Positions 1-7,292 of a DNA stretch of 64,000 nt are shown in pieces. Origin of the DNA: Duganella lactea (GTDB lineage Bacteria > Pseudomonadota > Gammaproteobacteria > Burkholderiales > Burkholderiaceae_D); the NCBI RefSeq assembly GCF_009857505.1, contig NZ_WWCP01000004.1:1-64000 (forward strand). Direction: 5' to 3'. How positions within the stretch are numbered: position 1 is the stretch's first letter; every line of letters starts with the position of its first letter. A model generated the notes under the pieces. The model made no database searches and was not told where the DNA came from. It was given only the letters and a program-made list of their open reading frames with translations. Made by a program: the position numbers and the translations under genes.

Positions 1-273
1 GACCACGAAAAAGGTGGTTCTGGACAGCAAGACAAGTGCCAAAAGGTCTGAAGCCGCCGTGCGAATCCGTCCACAGCCGGCGTTTTCTCAGCACATCAGT
101 TCAAATCAGCAGTAATTCGAGGTCCCCCATAGTAGACGGGGCCGTTATCAACACTCCCGGACCACTTCACCTCTCCGCCACACCTCACTTTTATTCCGAA
201 CTGCACTAGAAAATGCTCCAAATTGAATTTCAACATCAGCTATTGGCCGTATGCCGACTGCAATGCTGTACGC
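1..273. other. AT-rich left edge, no supported gene
   Basis: I find no convincing coding region here. A short frame open from base 2 to 115 on the plus strand enters from outside the window; it could be the tail of a gene, but its roughly 37 residues match nothing I recognise. Base composition is lower in GC than the rest of the window. Confidence 0.4.
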
Positions 274-520
274 CTATTCATATATCTTGCCGCAGTAAAG
301 GAACACCGCGAATTTCTTCCATGGTGATGCCACTGAAAGTCCATGCCTAGCTCCGAATCCAGAATCATCAGCCCAACTTCCGGCAGCCTCTAAGAAATCT
401 TCAATTGAAATCATTTTCCCAAGTCTTGCCATCCGCTCGCCGGTCTTTAGCGAGTGCTTGAACAAACTCCAAGAAAGTCGCTTCGTCAGTTACCGCTTCC
501 AGTTTTTCGTGCAACTGCAT
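274..520 (-). pseudogene. DUF7660 family protein, frameshifted
   Basis: Two consecutive minus-strand frames together rebuild a small DUF7660-type protein. The first begins with ATG at 520, reads MQLHEKLEAVTDEATFLEF and runs through DGKTWEN before stopping. The second frame continues with SIEDFLEAAGSWADDSGFG and ends WKKFAVFLYCGKIYE at 274. In family members I remember, WEN is followed directly by a short link to a EDFLEA-like segment, so the break is a single-base shift near 411-416. The family is of unknown function and often sits near phage, toxin or immunity loci. A sequencing error cannot be excluded. No partner gene is visible in the window. Confidence 0.6.
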
Positions 521-563
521 GTTTCGTTTCCAAGTTAGTTCTGGCACCGTCCGCTCTTGGCCG

Positions 564-812
564 CTAGGCGACTTTTTTTCGAGAAAAAGTCTGCCAGCAA
601 AAAATCATCGCCAAAAGCAGAGAGATAAAGGACAATCCAGTAACCAAAGGCTCAGGTAAAAGGGCCGGAAATACCTTATCGAAAATTATGTAGCTTAACG
701 AAAAGGCGAAAATCAACGATGGCAGCCATTGCTTTTGCCAAGTAAAGGTCGCTACCGCAACAGTCGAGGCGACAATACTTAACATCGTTGCGAAGTGCAT
801 TCCTGACCTCAT
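564..812 (-). CDS. small membrane protein, unknown function
   Basis: An 82-residue protein with three hydrophobic stretches (about residues 7-22, 33-48 and 56-73) and a basic C-terminus ending SRKKVA, consistent with a small inner-membrane protein. I do not recognise the family. Starts are possible at 812 or at an in-frame ATG at 800. It lies 43 bp upstream of the broken DUF7660 gene on the same strand. The stop codon is embedded in a hairpin (570-591, arms GACTTTTT/AAAAAGTC) that may act as a terminator. Its AT-rich composition differs from most of the window, suggesting recent acquisition. A chance ORF remains possible. Confidence 0.45.
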   Translation of the reverse strand: MRSGMHFATMLSIVASTVAVATFTWQKQWLPSLIFAFSLSYIIFDKVFPALLPEPLVTGLSFISLLLAMIFCWQTFSRKKVA

Positions 813-1112
813 AAATTTGTATGTACGGTTGTGGCCGATAGCAGGTTTAAGAACGATTCACGCTTCCTGTCAGCTTATTAAAAACTGCATGGCGACTATT
901 GTAAAAATATTCATTTCACAACTAAAAAACCAGACATTCAGTTTGAACCCCGCCTGCACCAATATAGCGAAGAGCACACATAACGAAAATTGCACAGATC
1001 AATTCGTCCGTGCTTTTCCAGGATACCAACAATGGCAACAGAATAACAGCTTACTTTGACGAAAAATACGTGGATTGTCACCACGGCGGAGGGATGAGAG
1101 GAAAGCGGGCGC
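813..1112. other. intergenic, no supported gene
   Basis: About 300 bp of AT-rich sequence between the small membrane protein and the tRNA terminator. Overlapping short frames exist on both strands (817-1059 plus, 938-1135 minus), but they have no recognisable domain, poor ribosome-binding context and mutual overlap. I see nothing else in it. Confidence 0.4.
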
Positions 1113-1143
1113 AGAAAAACAAAAAGCCGCTTCATGGCGGCTT
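1113..1143 (-). terminator. rho-independent terminator of the tRNA array
   Basis: On the minus strand a perfect 7-bp stem AAGCCGC/GCGGCTT with a 6-nt loop (1124-1143) is followed by TTTTTGTTTTT. It lies 18 bp past the 3' end of the last tRNA-Glu, so it ends the six-tRNA transcript. Confidence 0.85.
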
Positions 1144-1160
1144 GATCACTTACGCTGTGT

Positions 1161-1236
1161 TGGCGTCCCCACGGGGATTCGAACCCCGGTACTCACCGTG
1201 AAAGGGTGATGTCCTAGGCCTCTAGACGATGGGGAC
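1161..1236 (-). tRNA. tRNA-Glu(UUC), copy 1
   Basis: 76 nt including encoded CCA. The cloverleaf has acceptor stem GTCCCCA/TGGGGAC, anticodon loop CTTTCAC giving UUC, and T-arm GGGGTTCGAATCCCC. It is the last gene of the minus-strand tRNA transcript, 37 nt after tRNA-Ala copy 1, and is followed by a terminator. Confidence 0.96.
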
Positions 1237-1273
1237 CTTGGAACTTCTGATGACTTATCGCATTCTACGCTAA

Positions 1274-1349
<76 letters not shown>

Positions 1350-1396
1350 CGGGCGTAGAAAACTGCGTTACTGCTACCGACCAGCGTTGGCGTCGC

Positions 1397-1472
1397 TGGC
1401 GTCCCCACGGGGATTCGAACCCCGGTACTCACCGTGAAAGGGTGATGTCCTAGGCCTCTAGACGATGGGGAC
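1397..1472 (-). tRNA. tRNA-Glu(UUC), copy 2
   Basis: Identical by inspection to the other two tRNA-Glu copies (76 nt, anticodon UUC, CCA encoded). A short inverted repeat CCAGC/GCTGG overlaps its 3' end and could mark a processing site between this gene and the next tRNA-Ala. Confidence 0.96.
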
Positions 1473-1510
1473 CTCGGAACTACCTGTACAACCTGCTATC
1501 CCCTGTGCGG

Positions 1511-1586
<76 letters not shown>

Positions 1587-1627
1587 TCTGGCACAGAAAA
1601 TTTACTACTCACCAGCCTTGGCGAAGC

Positions 1628-1703
1628 TGGCGTCCCCACGGGGATTCGAACCCCGGTACTCACCGTGAAAGGGTGATGTCCTAGGCCTCTAGACGATGGG
1701 GAC
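1628..1703 (-). tRNA. tRNA-Glu(UUC), copy 3
   Basis: Same 76-nt sequence and anticodon UUC as the other copies. A CCAGC/GCTGG inverted repeat again sits at the 3' end. It is the second gene of the array in transcription order. Confidence 0.96.
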
Positions 1704-1736
1704 CTTGGCACTACCGTACTACAACCTCTGCAAACT

Positions 1737-1812
<76 letters not shown>

Positions 1813-1830
1813 GTTTGCGCGAGAGACAAG

Positions 1831-1858
1831 AGTATAGCAGAGGCGCCGTATTATGCAA
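1831..1858 (-). promoter_or_regulatory. sigma70 promoter of the tRNA array
   Basis: On the minus strand TTGCAT (-35, bases 1853-1858) is separated by 16 nt from TATACT (-10, bases 1831-1836). Both are close to consensus. It lies between the gltX stop and the first tRNA and is the obvious promoter for all six tRNAs, although read-through from gltX is possible. Confidence 0.8.
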
Positions 1859-1897
1859 ATACCCTTTTGCAACTTTGCCCCTGCTTCAATCAATATT

Positions 1898-3307
1898 TCA
1901 AAGGAACTTCGCCAGACGTGCCACAACGGTGTCGCGGCCGAAGATTTCCAGCACGGCGTCGATCGCCGGCGTCTGCAACTGACCGGTGATAAACAGACGC
2001 AGCGGCATGGCCATCTGCGGCATCTTCAAGCCATGCGCCGCCAGCACTTCCTTGATCATGGCCGACAGCGCCGCCTTGCTCCACTCCACTGTCGCGCAAC
2101 GCGCGGCGAAGTCGGCCAGCGCCGGTTTGACGGCGTCGGTCACGTGCTGGGTCAGCAGCGCGGCGTCCGGTTGTGGCTCGCGGTAGAACAGCATCGCGGC
2201 GTCGGCCAGTTCGTTGACCGTGTTGGTACGCTCTTTCAGCAGACCCAGCACGACGGACAAGGCAGGCGCGCCTTCGAACACCGCGCCATTCGCCAGCATG
2301 CGCGGCTTGGCCAGCTCGGCCAGGCGTTGGTTGTCGGCCTGCTTAATATAGTGATTGTTCAGCCAGTTCAGTTTTTCGATGTTGAACTGCGCGGCCGAGT
2401 TCAACAGGTGCGAGCCGTCGAACCATTCGCACACCTGCGCCATCGAGAACACTTCGTCGTCGCCATGGCTCCAGCCCAGGCGCGCCAGGTAGTTCAGGAT
2501 GGCTTCCGGCAGATAGCCTTCGGCCGGATATTGCATGACGTTGACCGCGTCCTTGCGCTTGGACATTTTGGCGCCGTCAGAGCCCAGGATCATCGGCAGG
2601 TGGCCGTACTCCGGCAGCGGTGCGCCGATGGCGCGCAGGATGTTGATCTGGCGCGGCGTGTTGTTGACGTGGTCGTCGCCGCGCAGCACATGGCTGATTT
2701 CCATGTCCAGGTCGTCAATGGCGACGCAGAAGTTGTAGGTCGGCGTGCCGTCCGGGCGGGCGATCACCAGATCGTCCAGCTCTTTGTTGCCGATGGTGAT
2801 GGTGCCTTTGACGAAATCGTTCCAGGTCACTTCGCCATCGAGCGGGTTCTTGAAGCGTACCACCGGCTTGCGGCCTTCCGGAATCGCCGGCAGCACTTTG
2901 CCAGGTTCCGGCCGCCAGGTGCCGTCGTAGCGCGGCTTTTGGCCGGCGGCGGTGGCGCGGTCGCGCATTGCCTGCACTTCTTCCGGCGACGAGTAGCAGT
3001 GGTAGGCGGTGCCGGCTTCCAGCATCTGCGCCACCACTTCGCGGTAGCGATCCATGCGTTGCATCTGATAGAACGGACCTTCGTCATGGTTCAGGCCGAG
3101 CCAGGCCATGCCTTCGATAATCGCTTGCACGGCCTCCGGGGTCGAACGTTCCAGGTCGGTGTCTTCGATGCGCAGCACGAAGGTGCCGCCGAAGTGACGG
3201 GCGAAGGCCCAGGAATACAGCGCCGTGCGGGCGCCGCCGAGGTGGAGATAGCCGGTCGGGCTGGGAGCGAAACGGGTGCGGACTGGCTTGGCTGGTGCGT
3301 TGGTCAT
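1898..3307 (-). CDS. gltX: glutamate--tRNA ligase
   Basis: 469 residues, the usual size for bacterial GltX (E. coli 471). It attaches glutamate to tRNA-Glu in the cytoplasm. The class I signatures are present: [13 protein letters not shown] at residues 15-27 and the KMSKR loop at 247-251 ([10 protein letters not shown]). The C-terminal anticodon-binding helices follow. The frame is open further upstream, but ATG 3307, opening [19 protein letters not shown], fits the family start; upstream translation is not conserved-looking. The gene is directly followed on the same strand by three tRNA-Glu(UUC) genes, so the enzyme and its substrate tRNAs are neighbours. Confidence 0.97.
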   Translation of the reverse strand: MTNAPAKPVRTRFAPSPTGYLHLGGARTALYSWAFARHFGGTFVLRIEDTDLERSTPEAVQAIIEGMAWLGLNHDEGPFYQMQRMDRYREVVAQMLEAGTAYHCYSSPEEVQAMRDRATAAGQKPRYDGTWRPEPGKVLPAIPEGRKPVVRFKNPLDGEVTWNDFVKGTITIGNKELDDLVIARPDGTPTYNFCVAIDDLDMEISHVLRGDDHVNNTPRQINILRAIGAPLPEYGHLPMILGSDGAKMSKRKDAVNVMQYPAEGYLPEAILNYLARLGWSHGDDEVFSMAQVCEWFDGSHLLNSAAQFNIEKLNWLNNHYIKQADNQRLAELAKPRMLANGAVFEGAPALSVVLGLLKERTNTVNELADAAMLFYREPQPDAALLTQHVTDAVKPALADFAARCATVEWSKAALSAMIKEVLAAHGLKMPQMAMPLRLFITGQLQTPAIDAVLEIFGRDTVVARLAKFL

Positions 3308-3407
3308 CGAAGTAAAAGCTGAGATATATAAAGCAGCTATTTTACCGCGTCGCCAGCGGCAACGGCCAACGGTCGCGCGGCCATGCTCCGCCATACCAAA
3401 AAATAAA

Positions 3408-3436
3408 TTGACCAAAAAGAAAATCCTCGCTAATCT
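3408..3436 (+). promoter_or_regulatory. sigma70 promoter of the 3470 operon
   Basis: TTGACC (3408-3413), a 17-nt spacer and TAATCT (3431-3436) give a near-consensus promoter reading rightwards into the operon starting at 3470. Confidence 0.75.
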
Positions 3437-3453
3437 ACTCTGCATTACAGAGT
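3437..3453. promoter_or_regulatory. palindrome at the transcription start, candidate operator
   Basis: ACTCTG-catta-CAGAGT is a perfect 6-bp inverted repeat immediately after the -10 box, covering the expected transcription start. A bound repressor here would block the promoter. The winged-helix protein encoded by the second gene of the operon is the natural candidate (inference). Confidence 0.45.
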
Positions 3454-3469
3454 ACTCTACACAAAGAAA

Positions 3470-4012
3470 ATGATCACTCAACAGCATGCCCGCGAACTGC
3501 TCGACCAGATCGAGACCACCGAACAACGCAGCCAGTACTACCTGGGCTACTGGCGCTACGCCATTTACGTTCAGTTATGGGGCGTCATCTGGATTGTGGC
3601 CCACCTGGCCAACTACGCCCTGCCCGGCCACGCCGGCACCATCTGGGCGATTGCCGACGCCATCGGCATTGCACTTACCATCGCCGGCCGTTTGCGCCAG
3701 CAAGAACGCACCGGCGGCGAGCGCCGGCTGCTGTGGGGCGCGCTGATCCTGGCCGCCTTCGGCATGATGGTGACCATGCTGATCGGCGGGCGCCCGCAAG
3801 CCATCGAAGTGTTCTGGACCTGCCTGGTGATGACGGTCTACATGCTGTACGGCCTGTGGGCTGGTCCACGCTGGACGGTGCTCGGACTGCTGGTCAGCCT
3901 CGTCAGTCTGGCGACGTACTTCTATCTGCGCCCATGGTTTGACCTGGTGATGGCGTTCGCCGCCGGCGGCGGCTTGTTGCTGGGCGGCTTCTGGCTGCGC
4001 CGCGCGGCATGA
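3470..4012 (+). CDS. integral membrane protein, unknown function
   Basis: 180 residues. A soluble N-terminal segment ([19 protein letters not shown]) is followed by about five predicted membrane helices (near residues 31-50, 55-70, 87-106, 112-130 and 134-175). I do not recognise a specific family, but small membrane proteins of this layout are often paired with a winged-helix regulator. It overlaps the next gene by 4 bp (ATGA), indicating translational coupling with that regulator. Promoter and candidate operator lie just upstream. Confidence 0.8.
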   Translation: MITQQHARELLDQIETTEQRSQYYLGYWRYAIYVQLWGVIWIVAHLANYALPGHAGTIWAIADAIGIALTIAGRLRQQERTGGERRLLWGALILAAFGMMVTMLIGGRPQAIEVFWTCLVMTVYMLYGLWAGPRWTVLGLLVSLVSLATYFYLRPWFDLVMAFAAGGGLLLGGFWLRRAA

Positions 4013-4311
4013 AACCGGCCGATAGCGCCATGGACGAAGTCATACACCAAAGCACCCGGCTGCGCATCATGACCGCGCTGCAGGCACTGCGCAAAGACGA
4101 ATGGATCGAATTCGTCCGCCTGAAAGCCCTGCTCGGCGCCAGCGACGGCAATCTGGGCGCGCACCTGGAAACACTGTCGCGCGCAGCCTATGTGGAAATC
4201 GACAAGCAGATCGCCGGCAAAAAGCCGCTGACGCGCATCCGCTCAACCAGCGCAGGCCGCGCCGCTTACCGCCAGCATGTGGCGCAGTTGCGGGCCCTGC
4301 TCGACATGTAG
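4009..4311 (+). CDS. winged-helix transcriptional regulator
   Basis: 100 residues, the size of single-domain winged-helix regulators of the HTH_34 or MarR-like group. Residues 12-50 (HQSTRLRIMTALQAL, then FVRLKALLGASDGNLGAHL) fit helices 1-3 of a DNA-binding wHTH, and the rest (AAYVEIDKQIAGKKPLTRI) fits the wing strands. It has no ligand or effector domain. Its start overlaps the stop of the membrane protein at 3470 and it is followed 12 bp later by a second membrane-protein gene. It probably controls its own operon through the palindrome at 3437-3453 (inference). Confidence 0.85.
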   Translation: MKPADSAMDEVIHQSTRLRIMTALQALRKDEWIEFVRLKALLGASDGNLGAHLETLSRAAYVEIDKQIAGKKPLTRIRSTSAGRAAYRQHVAQLRALLDM

Positions 4312-4323
4312 AAAGGTAAGAAA

Positions 4324-4811
4324 ATGAACTTCACCCTGATCGGCTGGCTGCACACCCTGGCCTGCACCTATTCGCTGCTGGCCGGGGCCCGGTTGTTATG
4401 GGGCGCCAAGGGCGGCGCGGCGCATCGGCAGGCCGGCCGGCGCTACGTCTACGCCATGACGTTCGCCAGCCTGAGCGCGCTGGGCATCTACCAGATCGGC
4501 TCGTTCAATATCTTCCATGTGCTGGCGCTGTGCACGCTGCTCAGCCTGGCGCTGGCCTGGTTCAGCGGGCGGCGCCGCCTGCCGCGCCGTCATTGGCTGC
4601 GCGTCCATCTGAGCGCCATCGTCTTTAGTTACTACCAGCTTATCGGCGGCCTGATCAACGAACTGTTTTCCCGCGTGCCGGGACTGATCGGAAAAGCAAC
4701 CTGCTCGGGTTGACGCAAGCCGTCACGCTGGTGGTGTTCCTGATGATGCTGTCGTATTTCTGGGGCGCGACCACCGCGCCCTCCTTGCAAACTCGTGGGA
4801 GTCCACAATGA
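4324..4811 (+). pseudogene. multi-helix membrane protein (DUF2306-like), frameshifted near the C-terminus
   Basis: The first frame gives 129 residues (start MNFTLIGWLHTLACTYSLLAG) with about four membrane helices, typical of DUF2306-like proteins, and stops at 4713. The next frame, open past the break, carries LLGLTQAVTLVVFLMMLSYF, an obvious last membrane helix, and stops at 4811, overlapping the next start by ATGA. The two pieces are out of phase by one base, so a shift between about 4690 and 4703 has removed the final helix from the main frame. This is either a recent mutation or a sequencing error; ribosomal frameshifting is less likely because I see no slippery heptamer. Operon position is fourth from the promoter at 3408. 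Confidence 0.65.
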
Positions 4812-5218
4812 AGATGATTTTTTCGCTGGTCGTGGCAATGTCCGCTGCGTCGGCACAAGCAGGCGACCTGACACTGGAGCTGCATGGCATCCAGGCCGGC
4901 AAAGGGCAACTGATGATCGGCGTCTTCGATAGCGCCGAGAGTTTCCTCAAGAAATCCATGCGCAAGCTGGTGGTGCCGGCCACCAGCGCCGATATGACCG
5001 TGTCGCTGCAGAACCTGCCGGAGGGCGTGTATGCGGTGTCGCTGTATCAGGATCTCAACAGCAACCGCAAGTTCGACACGCACCTGTTCGGCATCCCGGC
5101 CGAGCCCTACGGCGTCAGCAACAACGCCGAAGGGTTCATGGGTCCGCCTAAATTCGACGCGGCGAAAATCACCGTGCCGGCTCAGGGGCTGACGACCTCG
5201 ATCAAGCTGCACGACTAA
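4808..5218 (+). CDS. DUF2141 domain-containing exported protein
   Basis: 136 residues with a cleavable signal peptide (MKMIFSLVVAMSAASAQAG), so periplasmic or secreted. The mature part matches the DUF2141 pattern I remember: GKGQLMIGVFDSAESF, then LPEGVYAVSLYQDLNSNRKFD, then FGIPAEPYGVSNNAEG and GPPKFDAAKI. The fold is a beta-sandwich and the function is unknown. Its start overlaps the end of the preceding frameshifted membrane gene, so the two were translationally coupled in the intact operon. A good match in domain order and length makes this a confident family call without a functional one. Confidence 0.9.
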   Translation: MKMIFSLVVAMSAASAQAGDLTLELHGIQAGKGQLMIGVFDSAESFLKKSMRKLVVPATSADMTVSLQNLPEGVYAVSLYQDLNSNRKFDTHLFGIPAEPYGVSNNAEGFMGPPKFDAAKITVPAQGLTTSIKLHD

Positions 5219-5246
5219 GCGCGCCAGCGCCTTGCGGCCCACGCGA

Positions 5247-5993
5247 TCAGCGTTGCGCGGCGGCGATAATCACCTCCGCCACCTTGGCCGGCTGCGACAT
5301 CATCGGCACGTGGCTGGTCGGCAACGTGGTGGTGACGGCGTTGAGTTTCTTGGCGAACGCGCGCTGCAGTTCAGGGTCGATCATGCGGTCTTTATCGGCC
5401 ACGATGTAGTAGTTGGCCTTGTTTTTCCATGCGGCCACCGTGGTGGTGTCGCCGAAGGCCTTGGCGGCGATCGGGCCCTGCGTGGCGTAGATCATGCCCG
5501 CGGTGGCGGCCGGCACGTCCTGGGCGAAGTTCTTGGCGACCGAGTCGGCGGGCAGCCACAGGTAGCCGGTGGCGTCGGCGGTCAGGGTTGGCACGCCTGG
5601 CGGCACGGCGTAGTTCTTGCCGAGGTTGCCGCTGGCCTCCCCTTCCGACGGCGCAAACGCCGCCACGTACACCAGTGCCTTGATCTTGTCGCTGGTGCCG
5701 GCTTCGGTAATCACGGTGCCGCCCCACGAATGGCCAACCAGGACCACCTTGCCGGTTTGCGCATCGACCACGCGCTGGGTCGCGGCAACGTCGTCAGCCA
5801 GCGAGCTCAACGGGTTTTGCACGGCCACCACTTTATAGCCCTTGGCGTGCAGGATCGGAATCACTTTGTCCCAGCTGGAACCGTCGGCGAAGGCGCCGTG
5901 GACCAGCACGATGGTGGTGTCGCTGGCCGGGGTGGCGGCTACGGCGAAGGTGGTAGCGGCAAACAGGGCGGTGGCGATCAGCGTGCGTTTCAT
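5247..5993 (-). CDS. secreted alpha/beta hydrolase
   Basis: 248 residues with a signal peptide (MKRTLIATALFAATTFAVAA). The mature enzyme has the alpha/beta-hydrolase features: oxyanion segment VLVHGAFADGSSW, nucleophile elbow GHSWGG (Ser at about residue 93), a late acidic residue in VADKDRMIDPE and a C-terminal His in LPTSHVPMMSQP. It resembles the small esterase/AB-hydrolase_6 proteins of unknown substrate. It is transcribed alone and convergent with the DUF2141 gene. Its promoter contains a perfect 8-bp palindrome between -35 and -10, with a good SD (AAGGAG) before the ATG, so it is probably repressor-controlled. Confidence 0.9.
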   Translation of the reverse strand: MKRTLIATALFAATTFAVAATPASDTTIVLVHGAFADGSSWDKVIPILHAKGYKVVAVQNPLSSLADDVAATQRVVDAQTGKVVLVGHSWGGTVITEAGTSDKIKALVYVAAFAPSEGEASGNLGKNYAVPPGVPTLTADATGYLWLPADSVAKNFAQDVPAATAGMIYATQGPIAAKAFGDTTTVAAWKNKANYYIVADKDRMIDPELQRAFAKKLNAVTTTLPTSHVPMMSQPAKVAEVIIAAAQR

Positions 5994-6042
5994 GGTGTGG
6001 CTCCTTTAAGTAGTTCATTATTAAATCGTGCTCAATGTATGA

Positions 6043-6071
6043 ATAATAGCGCACAACTAAATTGTGCGCAA
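6043..6071 (-). promoter_or_regulatory. promoter with embedded palindromic operator for the hydrolase gene
   Basis: On the minus strand TTGCGC (-35, 6066-6071), exactly 17 nt, then TATTAT (-10, 6043-6048). The spacer is nearly filled by the perfect inverted repeat GCGCACAA-ctaaa-TTGTGCGC (6049-6069). This arrangement and the TTGTGCGC arms resemble MarR/OhrR-type operators (established for that family; assignment here is inference). No MarR gene is in the window next to it. Confidence 0.7.
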
Positions 6072-6097
6072 CTTAAATTTAAAAATATTTTTACAGC

Positions 6098-6116
6098 GGC
6101 CGACGTGAGGTCGGCC
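6098..6116 (-). terminator. hairpin downstream of the D-amino-acid enzyme gene
   Basis: GGCCGAC/GTCGGCC, a perfect 7-bp stem with 5-nt loop, just after the stop at 6122 on the minus strand. A T-rich run (TATTTTT) follows about 14 nt later, so termination is plausible but not classical. Confidence 0.45.
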
Positions 6117-6121
6117 CGCAT

Positions 6122-7231
6122 TCACCAGCCGCTAAAACGCGGCCACACCTTCCACTGGCCGCCGGATGCCGGGATCATCAGATACCGGCTGTGCTGCGCG
6201 CCGGTGGCGCAGGCATGGTTGGGCAAGATGCGCAGGCTGCTGCCGACCGGGAACAACTGGCCGATATCGCCCTCGCCCGTCCATTGCAGCACGCCGTGTT
6301 CCTGGTTGGCCTTGCCGAACGCCAGGCCAGGGATGGCGTTGCCGTCGGCATCGCAGACCAGGCCGTAGCCGTGGCTTCGATGGCCGAGGTCGCGGCTCAT
6401 CGCCATCCAGCCGCCGTCGGTGATGAGCCAGCCCTTGTCCGCCTGATGACCGATGACCGTGCACAGCACGCTGATGGCGACGTCCTCCGCCGTGCACACG
6501 CCCACATCGGCCATCACCATGTCGAAGAAGACATAGACGCCGGCGCGCACTTCGGTCACGCCTTGCAGGTGCTGCGCGCTCAGGGCGGTTGGCGTGGAGC
6601 CAACGCTGACCACTTCGCATTGGTGGCCGGCGGCGCGCAGATGTTCGGCGGCGGCCACGCAGCCGGCGCGCTCCTGTTCGGCGATCGCCGCCAGCGCTTC
6701 CGGCGTGTTCAAGTCATACGATGCGCCGGCGTGCGCCATCACGCCCTTGAGACGGGCGCCGCCTTGCAACGCGGCGGCGATCTGCGGCAACACCGGATCG
6801 GCCGGCTTCACGCCGGAGCGGTGGCCGTCGGTATCGATTTCAATCAGCACGTCGTAGCAGACGCCATGTTCGGCGCCGTGGCGAGCGACCTGCTCCGCCA
6901 TCGCCACCGATTCCACCAGCAGCGTCAGGCGCAGGCCGGCGCGGATCAGGTTGAGCGCATGGTCCAGTTTGTTGGGCACGATGGCGACGGCGTACAGAAT
7001 GTCATCCACACCGGCGCGGAAGAACTCTTCCGCCTCCTTCAGGGTGGAAACCGTGATGCCGCGCGCGCCGGCGGCCATCTGTCGGCGCACCACCTCCAGG
7101 CACTTGCTGGTCTTCACATGCGGACGGAAGATCACACCCAGCTGGTTCATGCGGTTCTGCATGCGTTCGATGTTGTGTTGCATGCGGCCCTCGTCCAGTA
7201 ACAAGGCCGGCGTTTCCAGATTGTCGTACAT
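6122..7231 (-). CDS. DSD1-family PLP enzyme (D-serine/D-threo-hydroxyaspartate dehydratase or D-threonine aldolase-like)
   Basis: 369 residues of the fold-type III (alanine racemase-like) PLP group. N-terminal TPALLLDEGRMQHNI and RPHVKTSK place the Schiff-base lysine at Lys40. The barrel continues with VLIEIDTDGHRSGV and VSVGSTPT. The C-terminal domain has HACATGAQH with His339 and Cys341, the zinc-ligand pair known from eukaryotic-type D-serine dehydratases; this favours dehydratase over aldolase, but substrate is not certain. It is divergent from an ornithine-cyclodeaminase-family gene, 61 bp apart, suggesting joint control and a shared D-amino or hydroxyamino acid pathway. Likely cytoplasmic. 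Confidence 0.88.
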   Translation of the reverse strand: MYDNLETPALLLDEGRMQHNIERMQNRMNQLGVIFRPHVKTSKCLEVVRRQMAAGARGITVSTLKEAEEFFRAGVDDILYAVAIVPNKLDHALNLIRAGLRLTLLVESVAMAEQVARHGAEHGVCYDVLIEIDTDGHRSGVKPADPVLPQIAAALQGGARLKGVMAHAGASYDLNTPEALAAIAEQERAGCVAAAEHLRAAGHQCEVVSVGSTPTALSAQHLQGVTEVRAGVYVFFDMVMADVGVCTAEDVAISVLCTVIGHQADKGWLITDGGWMAMSRDLGHRSHGYGLVCDADGNAIPGLAFGKANQEHGVLQWTGEGDIGQLFPVGSSLRILPNHACATGAQHSRYLMIPASGGQWKVWPRFSGW

Positions 7232-7292
7232 GACTTACTCCTCAAATATCGATACAATACATTCTATCCAATTTTAGACAAAAAAGTTAATA
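7232..7292. promoter_or_regulatory. divergent promoter region of the DSD1/OCD pair
   Basis: 61 bp of AT-rich sequence holds both promoters. On the minus strand TTGTCT and TATTGT are 16 nt apart and GAGGAG precedes the ATG at 7231. The plus-strand promoter is not clear. No adjacent regulator gene exists. Confidence 0.45.

Noticed and set aside
817..1135. Short overlapping frames left of the tRNA array
   Set aside because: No ribosome-binding sites of note, mutual overlap and no family resemblance.
1853..3322. Long plus-strand open frame of 489 codons
   Set aside because: It lies entirely antisense to gltX in a GC-rich gene; composition is typical of an antisense shadow (His, Arg and Gln rich) with no domain.
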